In this document: positions 28,493-38,013 of the stretch, in pieces
How positions within the stretch are numbered: position 1 is the first letter of the stretch
Layout of the letters: each line of letters starts with the position of its first letter
Assembly: GCA_016717285.1 (NCBI GenBank)
Contig: JADKFU010000005.1
Coordinates: 1,286,501 to 1,350,500 of the forward strand
DNA length: 64,000 nucleotides
Reading direction: 5' to 3'
DNA from: Chitinophagaceae bacterium
GTDB taxonomy: Bacteria > Bacteroidota > Bacteroidia > Chitinophagales > UBA10324
Made by a program: the position numbers and the translations under genes
The notes under the pieces: generated by a model
What the model was told of the DNA's origin: nothing
Seen by the model: the letters and a program-made list of their open reading frames with translations, nothing else
The model's database searches: none

Positions 28493-30343
28493 ATGATAAA
28501 AAGAATGTTGCAATTGATAACCGGTTTTGCGGTTGTTGCCTTCTGGCCCATTATTGCCGTTGCACAGGAAACGTTGATTCCCCTGCGGTACAATGCCGCA
28601 TTGTTTGATCACCAGTCTTCAACAGGAAGCACACGTTCAGCAGTCACCTTACCTTTCATAGATGATTTTTCTTATCCGGGTCCTGACCCTGATCCTGCAT
28701 TGTGGCAAAATAGCGGAGCTTACCTTAATTATACTTTTCCTGAAGATCCCGTTACTTATGGAGTGCTTACGCTTGATGGCCTTAATGGAAAGGGTGTACC
28801 TTATGATACCGCGAGCTTCAGCTTCAGTACTATCGGACCTGCCGATACAGTTACATCTGTCCCTGTTTTGCTTGGCGCATTGTCCGCGGCCGATTCTGTT
28901 TACCTGAGTTTCTTTTATCAGCCGGGCGGTATTGGTGATGTACCCAATACGCAGATTTTCAATCTCTTTAATTATGGGGTAGCATTCGGAGATTCTATCA
29001 TTTTAGAATTTAAAGACAATACAGGCATTTGGCGGCATGCCTGGGCACATGATGGAAGCAGTGTTCAGCCTTTCAGACAAGTGCTTGTAAAGGTTGCTCA
29101 GACGCAGTTTTTTCATGATGATTTTCAATTCCGTTTCCGCAATTATGCCAGTCTCATCGGTAACTATGATCAGTGGCATCTCGATTATGTGCGCATGAAT
29201 TCGGGAAGAAATCATACGGATACATTAATCAATGATGCTGCGGTGCAACTCTATCCGACATCCATTCTTAAAACGTATCAGGCAATGCCCTGGAATCAGT
29301 TTCAAAATTACCAGGAGAAAGAGAAAGCGGATCAACACGTATTGGTGATAAAAAATAATTTTAATGCTGTTAAAAATACCAGCTATCAATACACTGCAAC
29401 AGAAAAAATGAGCGGTTCACCGGTCTTCACATCTCCTGTTCAAAGCAAGAATATCGCTGCAAGCGATACAGGTGAAGTAAGATTCGAGAGCTATGATATT
29501 CCTGAGTTTTTTAATGATACGGTTATTATTTCCACGCAGTATGTGATTGGTGCAACCGGTGATATTAATACAAGGAATGATTCAATAGTACGCGAACAGG
29601 TGTTTTCAAATTACATGGCATATGACGATGGCAGCGCTGAGGCTACTTACCGTTTGTTGGGTTCGCCGGCGTCATTGGCGCAGGAGTATATAGTAAATAC
29701 AACCGACAAACTTCAGGGCGTCTTGATTCATTTTTCCAACACAGAGGAAAACATGAGCCAGAATCTTTTTTCATTGATCGTATGGTCGGCACTGAATGAA
29801 GCAGACACTTTGTACCGTGATGATTTTCTGAAACCGAAATATCAAAAGGAGTTGAATGGATTTGCTTTTTATCGCCTTAGTCATGCCGTTGAAGTGACCG
29901 ATACTTTTTACATAGGTTTTCAGCAAAGCTCCGTTTCCAACGACCTGAAAACTGATATCGGTTTCGATTTGAATACCGATAGCCACACGCACCTGAAATA
30001 TAATCTCAATAATGGCTGGATTGATTCTCAATTTCCCGGCACGTTGATGATGCGGCCCGTGCTTGGTAAAGACATTCCATTCCAGGTAGGATTGCAGGAA
30101 CCTTCGCCTGTTGGACTTTCCATTGCTATTTATCCTAATCCTGTTCACGATGTGCTTACTTTGCAATATAACGGCACAGCAGTGTATCAATATGAAATTC
30201 TGGATAATTCAGGAAGAGTTATTCAGAAAACCAATGGCACCAAATCAATTGCAGTTGAACAGTTGATGCCCGGTTTTTATTTATTAAAAGTTACCGAACC
30301 TGCGACAGGAAAAATGTCGGTTAAAAAATTCATCAAACAATAA
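28493..30343 (+). CDS. Secreted protein with T9SS type A sorting domain
   Basis: A 616-residue exported protein. The signal peptide ends near residue 24 (IIAVAQ). The N-terminal part contains a beta-sandwich-like segment beginning TLPFIDDFSYPG, common in Bacteroidota T9SS cargo, followed by a CARDB-like region (TSYQYTATEKMSGSPVF). The end is a sorting domain: SIAIYPNPVHDVLTL, VEQLMPGFYLLKV, then VKKFIKQ. No catalytic motif was found, so the role is unknown; surface adhesion or scaffolding is possible. The rhodanese gene follows nine bases later and may be cotranscribed. Confidence 0.8.
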   Translation: MIKRMLQLITGFAVVAFWPIIAVAQETLIPLRYNAALFDHQSSTGSTRSAVTLPFIDDFSYPGPDPDPALWQNSGAYLNYTFPEDPVTYGVLTLDGLNGKGVPYDTASFSFSTIGPADTVTSVPVLLGALSAADSVYLSFFYQPGGIGDVPNTQIFNLFNYGVAFGDSIILEFKDNTGIWRHAWAHDGSSVQPFRQVLVKVAQTQFFHDDFQFRFRNYASLIGNYDQWHLDYVRMNSGRNHTDTLINDAAVQLYPTSILKTYQAMPWNQFQNYQEKEKADQHVLVIKNNFNAVKNTSYQYTATEKMSGSPVFTSPVQSKNIAASDTGEVRFESYDIPEFFNDTVIISTQYVIGATGDINTRNDSIVREQVFSNYMAYDDGSAEATYRLLGSPASLAQEYIVNTTDKLQGVLIHFSNTEENMSQNLFSLIVWSALNEADTLYRDDFLKPKYQKELNGFAFYRLSHAVEVTDTFYIGFQQSSVSNDLKTDIGFDLNTDSHTHLKYNLNNGWIDSQFPGTLMMRPVLGKDIPFQVGLQEPSPVGLSIAIYPNPVHDVLTLQYNGTAVYQYEILDNSGRVIQKTNGTKSIAVEQLMPGFYLLKVTEPATGKMSVKKFIKQ

Positions 30344-30351
30344 TTTTCCGG

Positions 30352-30657
30352 ATGCAGTTAATTACAGTAGAAGAGCTAAAGACGCGATTGGATCAGCATG
30401 ATCTTTTTCACCTGATTGATGTTCGTGAACAATGGGAATATGAAGAGTTCAATATTGGTGCAATGAACCTGCCCTTGTCAACATTTATGTCTGCTATTCC
30501 TGATCTGGAAGATTGGAAGGAGGAAGAAATTATCATCCATTGTAAAATGGGCGGCCGGAGCATGCAGGCCGTTGCGATACTTGAACAGATGGGCTTTAAG
30601 AACGTGAAGAACGTGACCGGAGGAATGGAAGAATGGAAGATGAAATTTCCTGAATAA
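30352..30657 (+). CDS. Rhodanese-like domain protein
   Basis: A single rhodanese domain of 101 residues with the active-site loop CKMGGR (cysteine near residue 64), the fold marker LIDVREQWEYEEFNIG (22-37), and a C-terminal GGMEEWK. Single-domain rhodaneses transfer sulfane sulfur to acceptors such as cyanide or thiol proteins. No signal peptide, so it is cytoplasmic. It starts eight bases after the T9SS gene. The partner is unknown. Confidence 0.88.
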   Translation: MQLITVEELKTRLDQHDLFHLIDVREQWEYEEFNIGAMNLPLSTFMSAIPDLEDWKEEEIIIHCKMGGRSMQAVAILEQMGFKNVKNVTGGMEEWKMKFPE

Positions 30658-30781
30658 TTTGCCGCCCATCCAGTATAACGGATTTAGCCAGCGTCTTTAT
30701 GCGCTCTGAAGTTATCAAAGATTGGCCGCACTGTATTTTTTGTCGCCAAACAATTAATACTTTTGGCCAACAACCCTATCA

Positions 30782-32692
30782 GTGAAACAGCGCTTCCTCT
30801 TTTCAATCTGTTTTTTCTCCATCAGCGTTTCATTAATCTATTGCAGTGCTCCCAAAAAAGAGGTTGCTGAAACACCACTTTATAAAAGCTGGAATGATAC
30901 TGTAGGATATGTAGGAATGAGCACCTGCAAAAACTGTCATCAGCAGATTTATGAAACTTTTATTAATACAGGAATGGGTGAAAGCTGGGATGTTGCCTCA
31001 CCACAAAAATCATCCGGCAGGTTTGATGCGCACAATGTCGTGTATGACTCGTATAAAGATTTCTACTATAAACCATTCTGGAAAGATAGCCTGTTGTATA
31101 TTATGGAGTACAGGTTGAGCGGAAAGGACACCATTTATAAACGATCTGAACAAATCTCCTATATCGTTGGCTCCGGACAACACACCAACTCTCATATCTG
31201 GCAGGTGAATGGTTACCTCTACCAGGCACCCTTAACGTTTTACACGCAAAAAGGAATCTGGGAAATGCCTCCGGGATTTGAAGACGGCATGAATACACGA
31301 TGGAACCGTATCATCAGTATTGAATGCATGAATTGCCACAACATGTATCCTGATTTTGATACCACCTCAGAAAATAAATTTACCGTGGTGAAAAAGGGAA
31401 TTGAATGTGAGCGCTGTCATGGTGCTGGTGAAGCGCATGTGAATGAAAAATTGAAAGGTATTTTAATTGATACATCAAAGTACATTGACTATTCTATCGT
31501 GAATCCGAAAAAGCTTTCACGGGATCTGCAGGTTGAATTGTGTCAGCGTTGTCACCTGCAGGGTATTTCTGTTTTGAATGAAGGAAAAACTTTTTTTGAT
31601 TTCAAACCAGGGCAACCATTGAACACGGTCATGAATGTTTTTATGCCACGTTATGAAGGTGGAGAAGGGAAATTCATCATGGCTTCCCATGTAGACAGGA
31701 TGAAGCAAAGTAAATGCTATCTGCAATCGCAGATGACCTGTCTGACTTGTCACAATCCGCACATCAGCGTAAAGGTTACACTGCCTTCGCAATTTAATGC
31801 TACCTGCAAATCATGTCATGGAACAGAAAATCATGGATGTAAACTTCCCGTGAATCAGCGCATGACTGAAAAGGATAACTGCTTTAAATGTCACATGCCT
31901 GTTTCTGAAACGCTTGATATTCCTCATGTAACGGTGCACGATCACCGGATACAGGTGCCGGTGACGGACAGAAAAAGACAGGAAATTCAAAAGTTCGTAG
32001 GAATTGAATGCATGACGACAAAAAATCCGTCACCGCTTTTAATGGCGAAGGGTTACCTGCAAACGTTTGAAGCATTCTCGGCACAACCTTACCTGCTTGA
32101 TTCCGCCAATAAATACCTGGAATCTGTTAAAGATAAAAGTGATGCGAATTTCACTGCGGAGCAACTCCGTTATTTTTATTTAAAGAAGCAGTTTAAAAAA
32201 GTTGTTGAGTTGTCTGGAAAAATGGATGCAGGGAAGATTAATGATTCATGGACTGCCTATCGCATTGGAGAAGGCAATTACCAGTTGGGTGATTTTAACC
32301 GTGCATTGGATTTTTATCAGCAGGCTGTTGTGCTGAAGTCCTCAGATCCGGAATTCAATAATAAACTTGGCAGTGTGCTGGTGGCATTGAAAAGATTAAA
32401 CGAAGCAAAGGAAGTGTTTGAGAAAATTGTACAGGATCAACCTAAGTTCGCTCCGGCATTGTCAAACCTGGGGTATGTATATTTCCTGAATAGTGATTTT
32501 GAGTATTCCGGAACTTTGTATGACAGGGCGCTTGCACTGGATCCTGATTATGAGCAGGCACTCATGAATAAAATTGCGTTGCTGATTGTGTTGCGAAAAA
32601 ATGATGAAGCAGGACAACTGGCAGTGCGGGTGTTGAAAATAAATCCGGATAATGAAAAGGCGAAGATGGTTTTGAAAGGACTGGGGAGTTGA
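30782..32692 (+). CDS. Seven-heme cytochrome c with C-terminal TPR domain
   Basis: A 636-residue exported protein starting at GTG. The N-terminus is a signal peptide whose cysteine (LIYCSAPKK) could be lipidated, though the lipobox is atypical. Seven CXXCH heme sites are visible: CKNCH, CMNCH, CERCH, CQRCH, CLTCH, CKSCH and CFKCH, with extra histidines that may be distal ligands. From about residue 455 there are tetratricopeptide repeats (YQLGDFNRALDFYQQAVVLK and following). This cytochrome-TPR layout is known from environmental bacteria and suggests periplasmic electron transfer in a complex. The acceptor is unknown. An exact TACTTTTG lies at 30758-30765. Confidence 0.85.
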   Translation: MKQRFLFSICFFSISVSLIYCSAPKKEVAETPLYKSWNDTVGYVGMSTCKNCHQQIYETFINTGMGESWDVASPQKSSGRFDAHNVVYDSYKDFYYKPFWKDSLLYIMEYRLSGKDTIYKRSEQISYIVGSGQHTNSHIWQVNGYLYQAPLTFYTQKGIWEMPPGFEDGMNTRWNRIISIECMNCHNMYPDFDTTSENKFTVVKKGIECERCHGAGEAHVNEKLKGILIDTSKYIDYSIVNPKKLSRDLQVELCQRCHLQGISVLNEGKTFFDFKPGQPLNTVMNVFMPRYEGGEGKFIMASHVDRMKQSKCYLQSQMTCLTCHNPHISVKVTLPSQFNATCKSCHGTENHGCKLPVNQRMTEKDNCFKCHMPVSETLDIPHVTVHDHRIQVPVTDRKRQEIQKFVGIECMTTKNPSPLLMAKGYLQTFEAFSAQPYLLDSANKYLESVKDKSDANFTAEQLRYFYLKKQFKKVVELSGKMDAGKINDSWTAYRIGEGNYQLGDFNRALDFYQQAVVLKSSDPEFNNKLGSVLVALKRLNEAKEVFEKIVQDQPKFAPALSNLGYVYFLNSDFEYSGTLYDRALALDPDYEQALMNKIALLIVLRKNDEAGQLAVRVLKINPDNEKAKMVLKGLGS

Positions 32693-32696
32693 TGTT

Positions 32697-33006
32697 GATG
32701 TGCCGATATGCCAATGGATTGATGTGCCGATGGGTTGGTGGGTTAAAAGGTTGAGTTATTGGCAGTTGCTTTTGTTGTGGCGGAATTCTTTGATGAATGG
32801 TAGTTGACGAGAAGATTATTTTCAGACCGTAATATTTCTCTTTTTAGCAGCATGCAAAAAGAGAAATGAAAACAAATCAAACAAACAATCAATACGCACT
32901 TCGGCAAATCCATTTCAGACTTTCATGCTAATGCTTTAAAAGATAACCATTGCAAAAAATCAGGCAATCAATCGGCACATCGGCACATTAATTCATCGGC
33001 ACATCC
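32697..33006. repeat. Inverted repeats in the mltG upstream region
   Basis: The 364-base gap after the cytochrome gene holds no gene. GATGTGCCGAT occurs at 32697-32707 and 32721-32731, and its reverse complement ATCGGCACATC (or 10 of its bases) occurs at 32971-32981, 32979-32988 and 32995-33005. The arms could form a large hairpin with about 240 bases between them. Part of 32732-32760 has the GGTTG-rich character of the dispersed repeats. Confidence 0.8.
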
Positions 33007-33012
33007 ATTTTC

Positions 33013-33038
33013 AACTAAGGACTCACTACTCACTACTC
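33013..33038 (+). repeat. Left arm of inverted repeat enclosing mltG
   Basis: AACTAAGGACT (33013-33023) and CTCACTACTCACTA (33022-33035) match, as perfect reverse complements, sequences after the gene at 34145-34155 and 34101-34114. The arms are nested in the right order for a single inverted structure around mltG. Confidence 0.8.
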
Positions 33039-33056
33039 GCGACCCACTACTAACCC

Positions 33057-34103
33057 ATGGCCAAAAAGAAAAAATCACAATCAAAGCTTCGCCGGTATGT
33101 GATTGCGTTTTTTGTTGTGGTAGGTATTTTTGCAGTCTTAATCGGGTATCGTTATTATCACAGGGTATATGCTCCCAATATCGAATTTGCAGACGAGAAG
33201 GAATTTCTTTATATCCCGACGGGTAGCGATTACGAGCAACTGCTTGCGATTTTGTATGACAAAAAAATTGTAAAAAACATTGAAGCTTTTGAATGGGTTG
33301 CCACCAAGATGGAGCTTCGAGGCAATGTGCATGCGGGAAAATACCGTTTGGAAAAAAACATGAATAATTATGAACTGGTAAAAATGATTCGTGGTGGATT
33401 GCAGGAACCGGTAAAACTTGTGATCATTAAATTCAGACTGAAAGAAGATGTCGCAGGTTTTGTTGGCCGTAAACTGGAAGCTGATTCTGTTGCAATACTA
33501 AATGCACTGAATGACGAATACGAATTGACACAATTCTCATTAACGCCGGAAAATTCAATCTCGCTGATTATTCCGAACACATATGAATTTCGCTGGAATA
33601 CGAACGCCGTGCAATTTATGAAACGGATGAAGAAGGAGTATGACCGTTTCTGGACGGAGGACCGGAAAAGTCAGGCTGCCTTACTGCAACTTACACCGGC
33701 AGAGGTTATCACGCTTGCTTCTATTGTTGAAGAAGAAACGAATTACCAGTCGGAGAAAAGTACTGTTGCCGGCGTATATCTGAATAGAATTCATAGAGGC
33801 ATGGTGCTGCAGGCAGATCCCACCGTAAAGTTTGCAATAAAAGATTTTTCGATTAAGCGTGTTCTGAATGTACATCTTGCATTTGTTTCGCCATACAATA
33901 CATATCTTAATAAAGGGCTTCCGCCCGGTCCCATTTGTACGCCATCCATCAAAACAGTGGATGCAGTATTAAATGCCGAACAACATGATTATTTATATTT
34001 TTGCGCGAATCCTGATAAGCCCGGTACACATTCATTCGCGAAAACTTATCAACAGCATCTTTTGAATGCACGGAGGTATCAGGAGTGGTTAGGGAGGCAA
34101 TAG
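33057..34103 (+). CDS. mltG: Endolytic murein transglycosylase MltG
   Basis: Cleaves nascent glycan strands in the periplasm and may set their length. The 348-residue product has a short basic N-terminus, one membrane helix (about 14-31), and a YceG/LysM-like part before the catalytic domain. The active-site glutamate is in LASIVEEETNYQSEKSTVAG (near residue 226), followed by VYLNRIHRGMVLQADPTVKF and the end motif GLPPGPICTPS, all typical of MltG. The stop codon TAG is the first three bases of the right repeat arm. Confidence 0.93.
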   Translation: MAKKKKSQSKLRRYVIAFFVVVGIFAVLIGYRYYHRVYAPNIEFADEKEFLYIPTGSDYEQLLAILYDKKIVKNIEAFEWVATKMELRGNVHAGKYRLEKNMNNYELVKMIRGGLQEPVKLVIIKFRLKEDVAGFVGRKLEADSVAILNALNDEYELTQFSLTPENSISLIIPNTYEFRWNTNAVQFMKRMKKEYDRFWTEDRKSQAALLQLTPAEVITLASIVEEETNYQSEKSTVAGVYLNRIHRGMVLQADPTVKFAIKDFSIKRVLNVHLAFVSPYNTYLNKGLPPGPICTPSIKTVDAVLNAEQHDYLYFCANPDKPGTHSFAKTYQQHLLNARRYQEWLGRQ

Positions 34104-34160
34104 TGAGTAGTGAGAAAGTCGTTAGTCGTTAGTCGTTAGTCCTTAGTCCTTAGTTGTTAA
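34101..34160 (+). repeat. Right arm of inverted repeat plus 7-base tandem repeat
   Basis: TAGTGAGTAGTGAG (34101-34114) is the reverse complement of 33022-33035. From 34118, tandem words GTCGTTA (three copies), GTCCTTA (two) and GTTGTTA follow. AGTCCTTAGTT (34145-34155) is the reverse complement of 33013-33023. Confidence 0.8.
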
Positions 34161-34177
34161 GGGTGTGGAGTTTTTCC

Positions 34178-34272
34178 AAAAATTAACAATTAAACAATTA
34201 AACAATTAAACAATCAGCAATTAACCATATAACCATATAACCACCCAACCATTCAACCATCCAACTCCCAAC
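34178..34272 (+). repeat. Short-period degenerate repeat before the thioesterase gene
   Basis: Runs of AATTAAAC, ATATAACC and AACCATTC words fill the whole leader up to the ATG. Read on the other strand, they resemble the GGTTAAATGG part of the dispersed repeat family at 42392. Confidence 0.75.
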
Positions 34273-34683
34273 ATGTACATCCACGAAATTGAAATCCGCG
34301 TAAGGTATGGTGAAGTAGACATGATGGGTTATCTCTATTACGGTTATTATTCATTTTACTATGAGCAGGCGCGGGTGGAGACCATGCGAAGTCTGGGCAT
34401 TTCATATAAGAAGATGGAGGAACTTGGTTTTATGTTACCGGTACGGGATTTAAATATTCATTTTGTGAAGCCCGCGCACTATGATGATGTTGTGCGCATC
34501 AAAACGATGATTAAAAAGATGCCACTCGTACGTCATGATTTCTCCTATGAGATGTATAACCAGAAAAATGAGTTGATTAATAAAGCCGAAACAACTTTAG
34601 TCTACATTGATAAAGACAGCAGGAAGCCTGTTTCCTGCCCTGCATTTGTACAGGAATTGCTGAAGCCTTATCTTGAACACTGA
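34273..34683 (+). CDS. Acyl-CoA thioesterase, YbgC/4HBT (hotdog) family
   Basis: A 136-residue single hotdog domain. The catalytic region is RYGEVDMMGYLYYGYYSFYYEQ (near residues 10-31, shown in part as EVDMMGYLYYG), where the aspartate is the active-site residue of the 4-hydroxybenzoyl-CoA thioesterase-like family. It then has the long helix and the DLNIHFVKPAHYDD strand. It likely hydrolyses short-chain or aromatic acyl-CoA; the substrate is not known. The next gene begins at or just after its stop, so the two are cotranscribed. Upstream DNA is entirely repeat. Confidence 0.88.
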   Translation: MYIHEIEIRVRYGEVDMMGYLYYGYYSFYYEQARVETMRSLGISYKKMEELGFMLPVRDLNIHFVKPAHYDDVVRIKTMIKKMPLVRHDFSYEMYNQKNELINKAETTLVYIDKDSRKPVSCPAFVQELLKPYLEH

Positions 34684-34684
34684 T

Positions 34685-35644
34685 GTGAGCAGTATTATAG
34701 AAAACATAAGAAAGTACAGTGGCTGGGATACACTTGTTGAACTCGCGAAGATCAAAGGTTTTCCCGGACACCGTGATATTTCTGTCTATGAAGTGCTTTC
34801 TTTTTTGTTTATGGAAATGGGTCGTGATTCAATTCTGATTCGCGCCTCTTCCATCTCCTTCAATTTTTTTGTTGCCATCTTCCCGGCCATCCTGGTTATG
34901 TTTACGATTATTCCATATATACCTGTGCCCAATTTTCAAAGCGCACTGCTCAATACACTCAGTGATGTATTGCCTCATAATGTATATGATTTGCTGAATG
35001 AAACCATCGAAGATATTGTAACACGCGAGCAAGGTGGCCTGCTGTCTGTCAGTATTATTCTATCCGTGTACTACGCAAGCAGGGGAGTGATGAGCCTGAT
35101 GAATGCCTTTGACAAAGCCTTGCCAACATTCAGGAAACGGAATTTTCTCAACAATCAACTGGTTGCATTTAAGATTTTGATCCTGCTGTTTTTGCTGTTG
35201 GTTGTATCCATCACACTGTTTATAGGAGGAGAAGGTATTATTAAGTGGATCATGCGTTTAATTACTGCAGAAAGTTCCACCACTTATTTCTGGTTCACCA
35301 CCATTCGCTGGATATCTGTGCTTGCGATCATTTATTTTTCCATCGCGCTCATTTACTATTTCGGACCGGCAACACATAACCGCTGGCGTTTTTTTTCAGC
35401 AGGTGCAACACTGGCCTGTGCACTTTCAATTATAAGCTCTATTATTTTTTCATGGTTGATTGATCAGTTTGGTCAATACAATAAATTGTATGGCTCTATC
35501 GGAACTTTATTGGTGATGATGATCTGGTTAAATTATAATTCACTGAGTCTGCTCATTGGATTTGAATTAAATGCAAGCATTGAAATGAATAAGAACATCC
35601 ATAAGGAAGGTTCGTTGGAAAAGACATTCTCCGGCGATCTGTAA
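34685..35644 (+). CDS. YihY/virulence factor BrkB family membrane protein
   Basis: A protein of about 319 residues with six hydrophobic segments. Family motifs include SISFNFFVAIFPAILVMFTI (near 60), YYASRGVMSLMNAFDKA and the C-terminal GSIGTLLVMMIWLNYNSLSLLIGFELNA. YihY-type proteins were long mislabelled as RNase BN and have been linked to transport. Start uncertain: I chose GTG at 34685, one base after the previous stop, over a TTG at 34673 that overlaps the thioesterase gene. Either way it is translationally coupled to the upstream gene. Confidence 0.85.
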   Translation: MSSIIENIRKYSGWDTLVELAKIKGFPGHRDISVYEVLSFLFMEMGRDSILIRASSISFNFFVAIFPAILVMFTIIPYIPVPNFQSALLNTLSDVLPHNVYDLLNETIEDIVTREQGGLLSVSIILSVYYASRGVMSLMNAFDKALPTFRKRNFLNNQLVAFKILILLFLLLVVSITLFIGGEGIIKWIMRLITAESSTTYFWFTTIRWISVLAIIYFSIALIYYFGPATHNRWRFFSAGATLACALSIISSIIFSWLIDQFGQYNKLYGSIGTLLVMMIWLNYNSLSLLIGFELNASIEMNKNIHKEGSLEKTFSGDL

Positions 35645-35672
35645 TTTATTCAGCGTAATGCGCTTGGCAGCC

Positions 35673-35740
<68 letters not shown>

Positions 35741-35937
35741 CGCTTTACGGTCATAACAGTCAACTTACCGAACTAATCAAGTGACGTCATTCAATATTTT
35801 TAACAAATGAAAATTGGTTTTCACTTCGTAGAGCAGCGGATATTTTCTTCCTGTCGATATCAGCATAATTGCTGAACTAAAGTCTTTCTTGCATCAACGG
35901 GCCCGTGGACTTTATTCTTAATTTAAAATAGTCAAAT

Positions 35938-35968
35938 AAAAAAATCCATCCCGGATGGATTTTTGTTT
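35938..35968. terminator. Bidirectional terminator between convergent genes
   Basis: AAAAATCCAT and ATGGATTTTT arms around a CCCGG loop (about 35941-35966), with A-rich and T-rich flanks on each side. It suits both the YihY-type gene (+) and the T9SS gene (-). Confidence 0.8.
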
Positions 35969-35995
35969 TTTCGTTCAGTCAATATTTTAAAAAAC

Positions 35996-36024
35996 AAAGC
36001 CCCCGGCGAATTACCGGGGGCTAT
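35996..36024 (-). terminator. Rho-independent terminator of the T9SS gene at 36048
   Basis: Arms AGCCCCCGG and CCGGGGGCT surround CGAATTA. On the minus strand the stem is followed by TTTGTTTTTT. It lies 24 bases after the stop codon. Confidence 0.85.
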
Positions 36025-36047
36025 AATAAATTTTGAAAAGGAAATTA

Positions 36048-37970
36048 TTATTCAATCACCATTTTGTGTGTAACGGAAGCATTGCCTGATGACACAGTGT
36101 AGAAATAAACACCTGCTGCCAATGTGTTCCTGTTAATAGCAACCGTGTGGTTGCCAGGAGCAAACTGATACGTCTGTTCAGAGAAAGTTTCTCCCAAAAT
36201 ATTTTGAACCTTAACATTAAGTTGAGAAGTTTCAGTAACCTTTACGGTAAATTGTGTTGAACCATTAAATGGATTTGGATAGTTAGCACCTACCGAAAAA
36301 GCACTTGGTTCAATTACCTCGTTAACACCGGTTGTCGGGAATTCTGTATCAGCGAATGTTATACCTCCCAAATACCAGAAATTAGAAACTGCATCGAATG
36401 CACCGGCAGGATCAACAATAACCACAGGAATAGTGGTAGTTGCAGTCGGATCATCACGCAGACTTACCGGAGCAAGGTGTGGCATATAAGCTTTGCCATC
36501 CCAATCGGTGTTATAAGTAGCATTTTTAGCTTCGAACGAAAGCTGCCATGAATTTACATCGAGTCCCCTGATAAAAAGATTGGGATACGTGTTGTCGGCT
36601 GCATAGGGATCAACCAAACTAGGATCGGTGTCTATCCAACTGAAGAATACCTTGCTGCCATCTGGAGTAGTAGTAGCCTGGCAACGGTTGTCTTCTGTGT
36701 AGGTGACATTGGTTCCAACTACGCCACGGAAAGTTGCGACGCTGTCAACATCTAATTGAATGGCTTCCCATGTTCCTGCATGATTTGTAATGTCGTAGCA
36801 ATGCAGGTTTAAGCCGGATTGAATTCCATAATCCTGTCCACCGCCTACTACATTTACATAATGTGGATTTCCAAATTTATCCACTACCAGTGCTGCTTCA
36901 TAACCAGTGCTTGGTATTCCACTGCTGAGTGGATCAAGACTCAACAAAACATTGTCGAATGAGGTAAGGTCAACATAAGTTGGTTCTGACCAGCTTGCAC
37001 CACCATCGTTGGTAGAAATAAAAACGGGTTGATAAACGTACAGTCCATCATCAATAAAATCACCTCCTATCGCAATCCATCCTTTCATGCCGGTAGGATC
37101 GAATGCAATTAACGGATCGAGCCAGGATGTTTCTCCATCAAAAGCGAGATCCGGTGGAAGGGTAATTGTTTTATTAAGTGTCCATTCTACATTGCGGGTG
37201 GCAGCATTCCAAACGCCTTTTATCAAAACGTAACTACTGTCATTGGGATAGCCAGCGATGTCATCTTCATCAAACACCTGTGCCATTGCCCAATATTCTC
37301 CCGGTAATCCTTTTACTAAGGAAGTAAAAATGCCCACATCACCATGGTTCACAGAATCAATGACTTCAGTGAAAGATAAAACATCACCATCTACCTGACC
37401 CACACCTGAGATAATCCCTTCCCATGTATTGGCAGGTGCAGTTCCATCACCATTGTGCCATGTTCCTTCATATACCAAATAAACGCTGTCAGGCACAGCG
37501 GCATTGGAAGGATTGATAAGAGCGCCTTGCGGATAACGTCCGTTTATACCACCAGCACCTGCTCCGTCTGTATTTGGATTGAGCGCTCCGATATCATTCG
37601 TAAAAGTGAGACCGCCATCTTTGGAAACATCATAGCGGTACTGTGAACTGGTGCCACCAAAAGCTCCGGCATTGTTGCGATGAACAAACACCACAACTTT
37701 TGTGGTATTATCAGCTACTATCACATTACATTGATTACTTAATACTGTTAACCCATTGCTGGAACTTCCTAAAGCCACCGCTGTCAAATCACGCGTACCC
37801 GCTGATTGTGTAGCAGGAGGCAGGCGCTTAGGAGTAGATTGCAATAGCATATTGTCATTTGCCAGATCGACACTCATTCGCGGATCGGCAATGCGTGTAA
37901 GTTGGGTGCTTTGGGCAAATGCCAAAGTTCCAACACACAATGAAATAAACAGAAGCGTAGATTTTTTCAT
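36048..37970 (-). CDS. Secreted Asp-box protein with T9SS type A sorting domain
   Basis: A 640-residue exported protein with a signal peptide (1-19, ending TLAFAQ). Asp-box-like turns of sialidase-type propellers are visible (SKDGGLTFTND near 112, FISTNDGGASW near 318), but I see no complete sialidase catalytic set, so enzymatic activity is unproven. The end is a sorting domain: FSVGANYPNPFNGSTQFTV, RNTLAAGVYFYTV, then HKMVIE. It neighbours a second, related gene of like layout on the same strand. Confidence 0.8.
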   Translation of the reverse strand: MKKSTLLFISLCVGTLAFAQSTQLTRIADPRMSVDLANDNMLLQSTPKRLPPATQSAGTRDLTAVALGSSSNGLTVLSNQCNVIVADNTTKVVVFVHRNNAGAFGGTSSQYRYDVSKDGGLTFTNDIGALNPNTDGAGAGGINGRYPQGALINPSNAAVPDSVYLVYEGTWHNGDGTAPANTWEGIISGVGQVDGDVLSFTEVIDSVNHGDVGIFTSLVKGLPGEYWAMAQVFDEDDIAGYPNDSSYVLIKGVWNAATRNVEWTLNKTITLPPDLAFDGETSWLDPLIAFDPTGMKGWIAIGGDFIDDGLYVYQPVFISTNDGGASWSEPTYVDLTSFDNVLLSLDPLSSGIPSTGYEAALVVDKFGNPHYVNVVGGGQDYGIQSGLNLHCYDITNHAGTWEAIQLDVDSVATFRGVVGTNVTYTEDNRCQATTTPDGSKVFFSWIDTDPSLVDPYAADNTYPNLFIRGLDVNSWQLSFEAKNATYNTDWDGKAYMPHLAPVSLRDDPTATTTIPVVIVDPAGAFDAVSNFWYLGGITFADTEFPTTGVNEVIEPSAFSVGANYPNPFNGSTQFTVKVTETSQLNVKVQNILGETFSEQTYQFAPGNHTVAINRNTLAAGVYFYTVSSGNASVTHKMVIE

Positions 37971-38013
37971 GTTTTAAAATGTTTGGTTTAAAATCTGGTG
38001 CAAGGAATACTGC

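Noticed and set aside
34118..34160. Possible CRISPR-like array
   Set aside because: The repeat unit is 7 bases without spacers; it is a tandem repeat, and no cas gene is present.
36048..37970. Functional sialidase
   Set aside because: Asp-box turns are present but no full catalytic Arg triad, Tyr/Glu pair and Asp could be identified.
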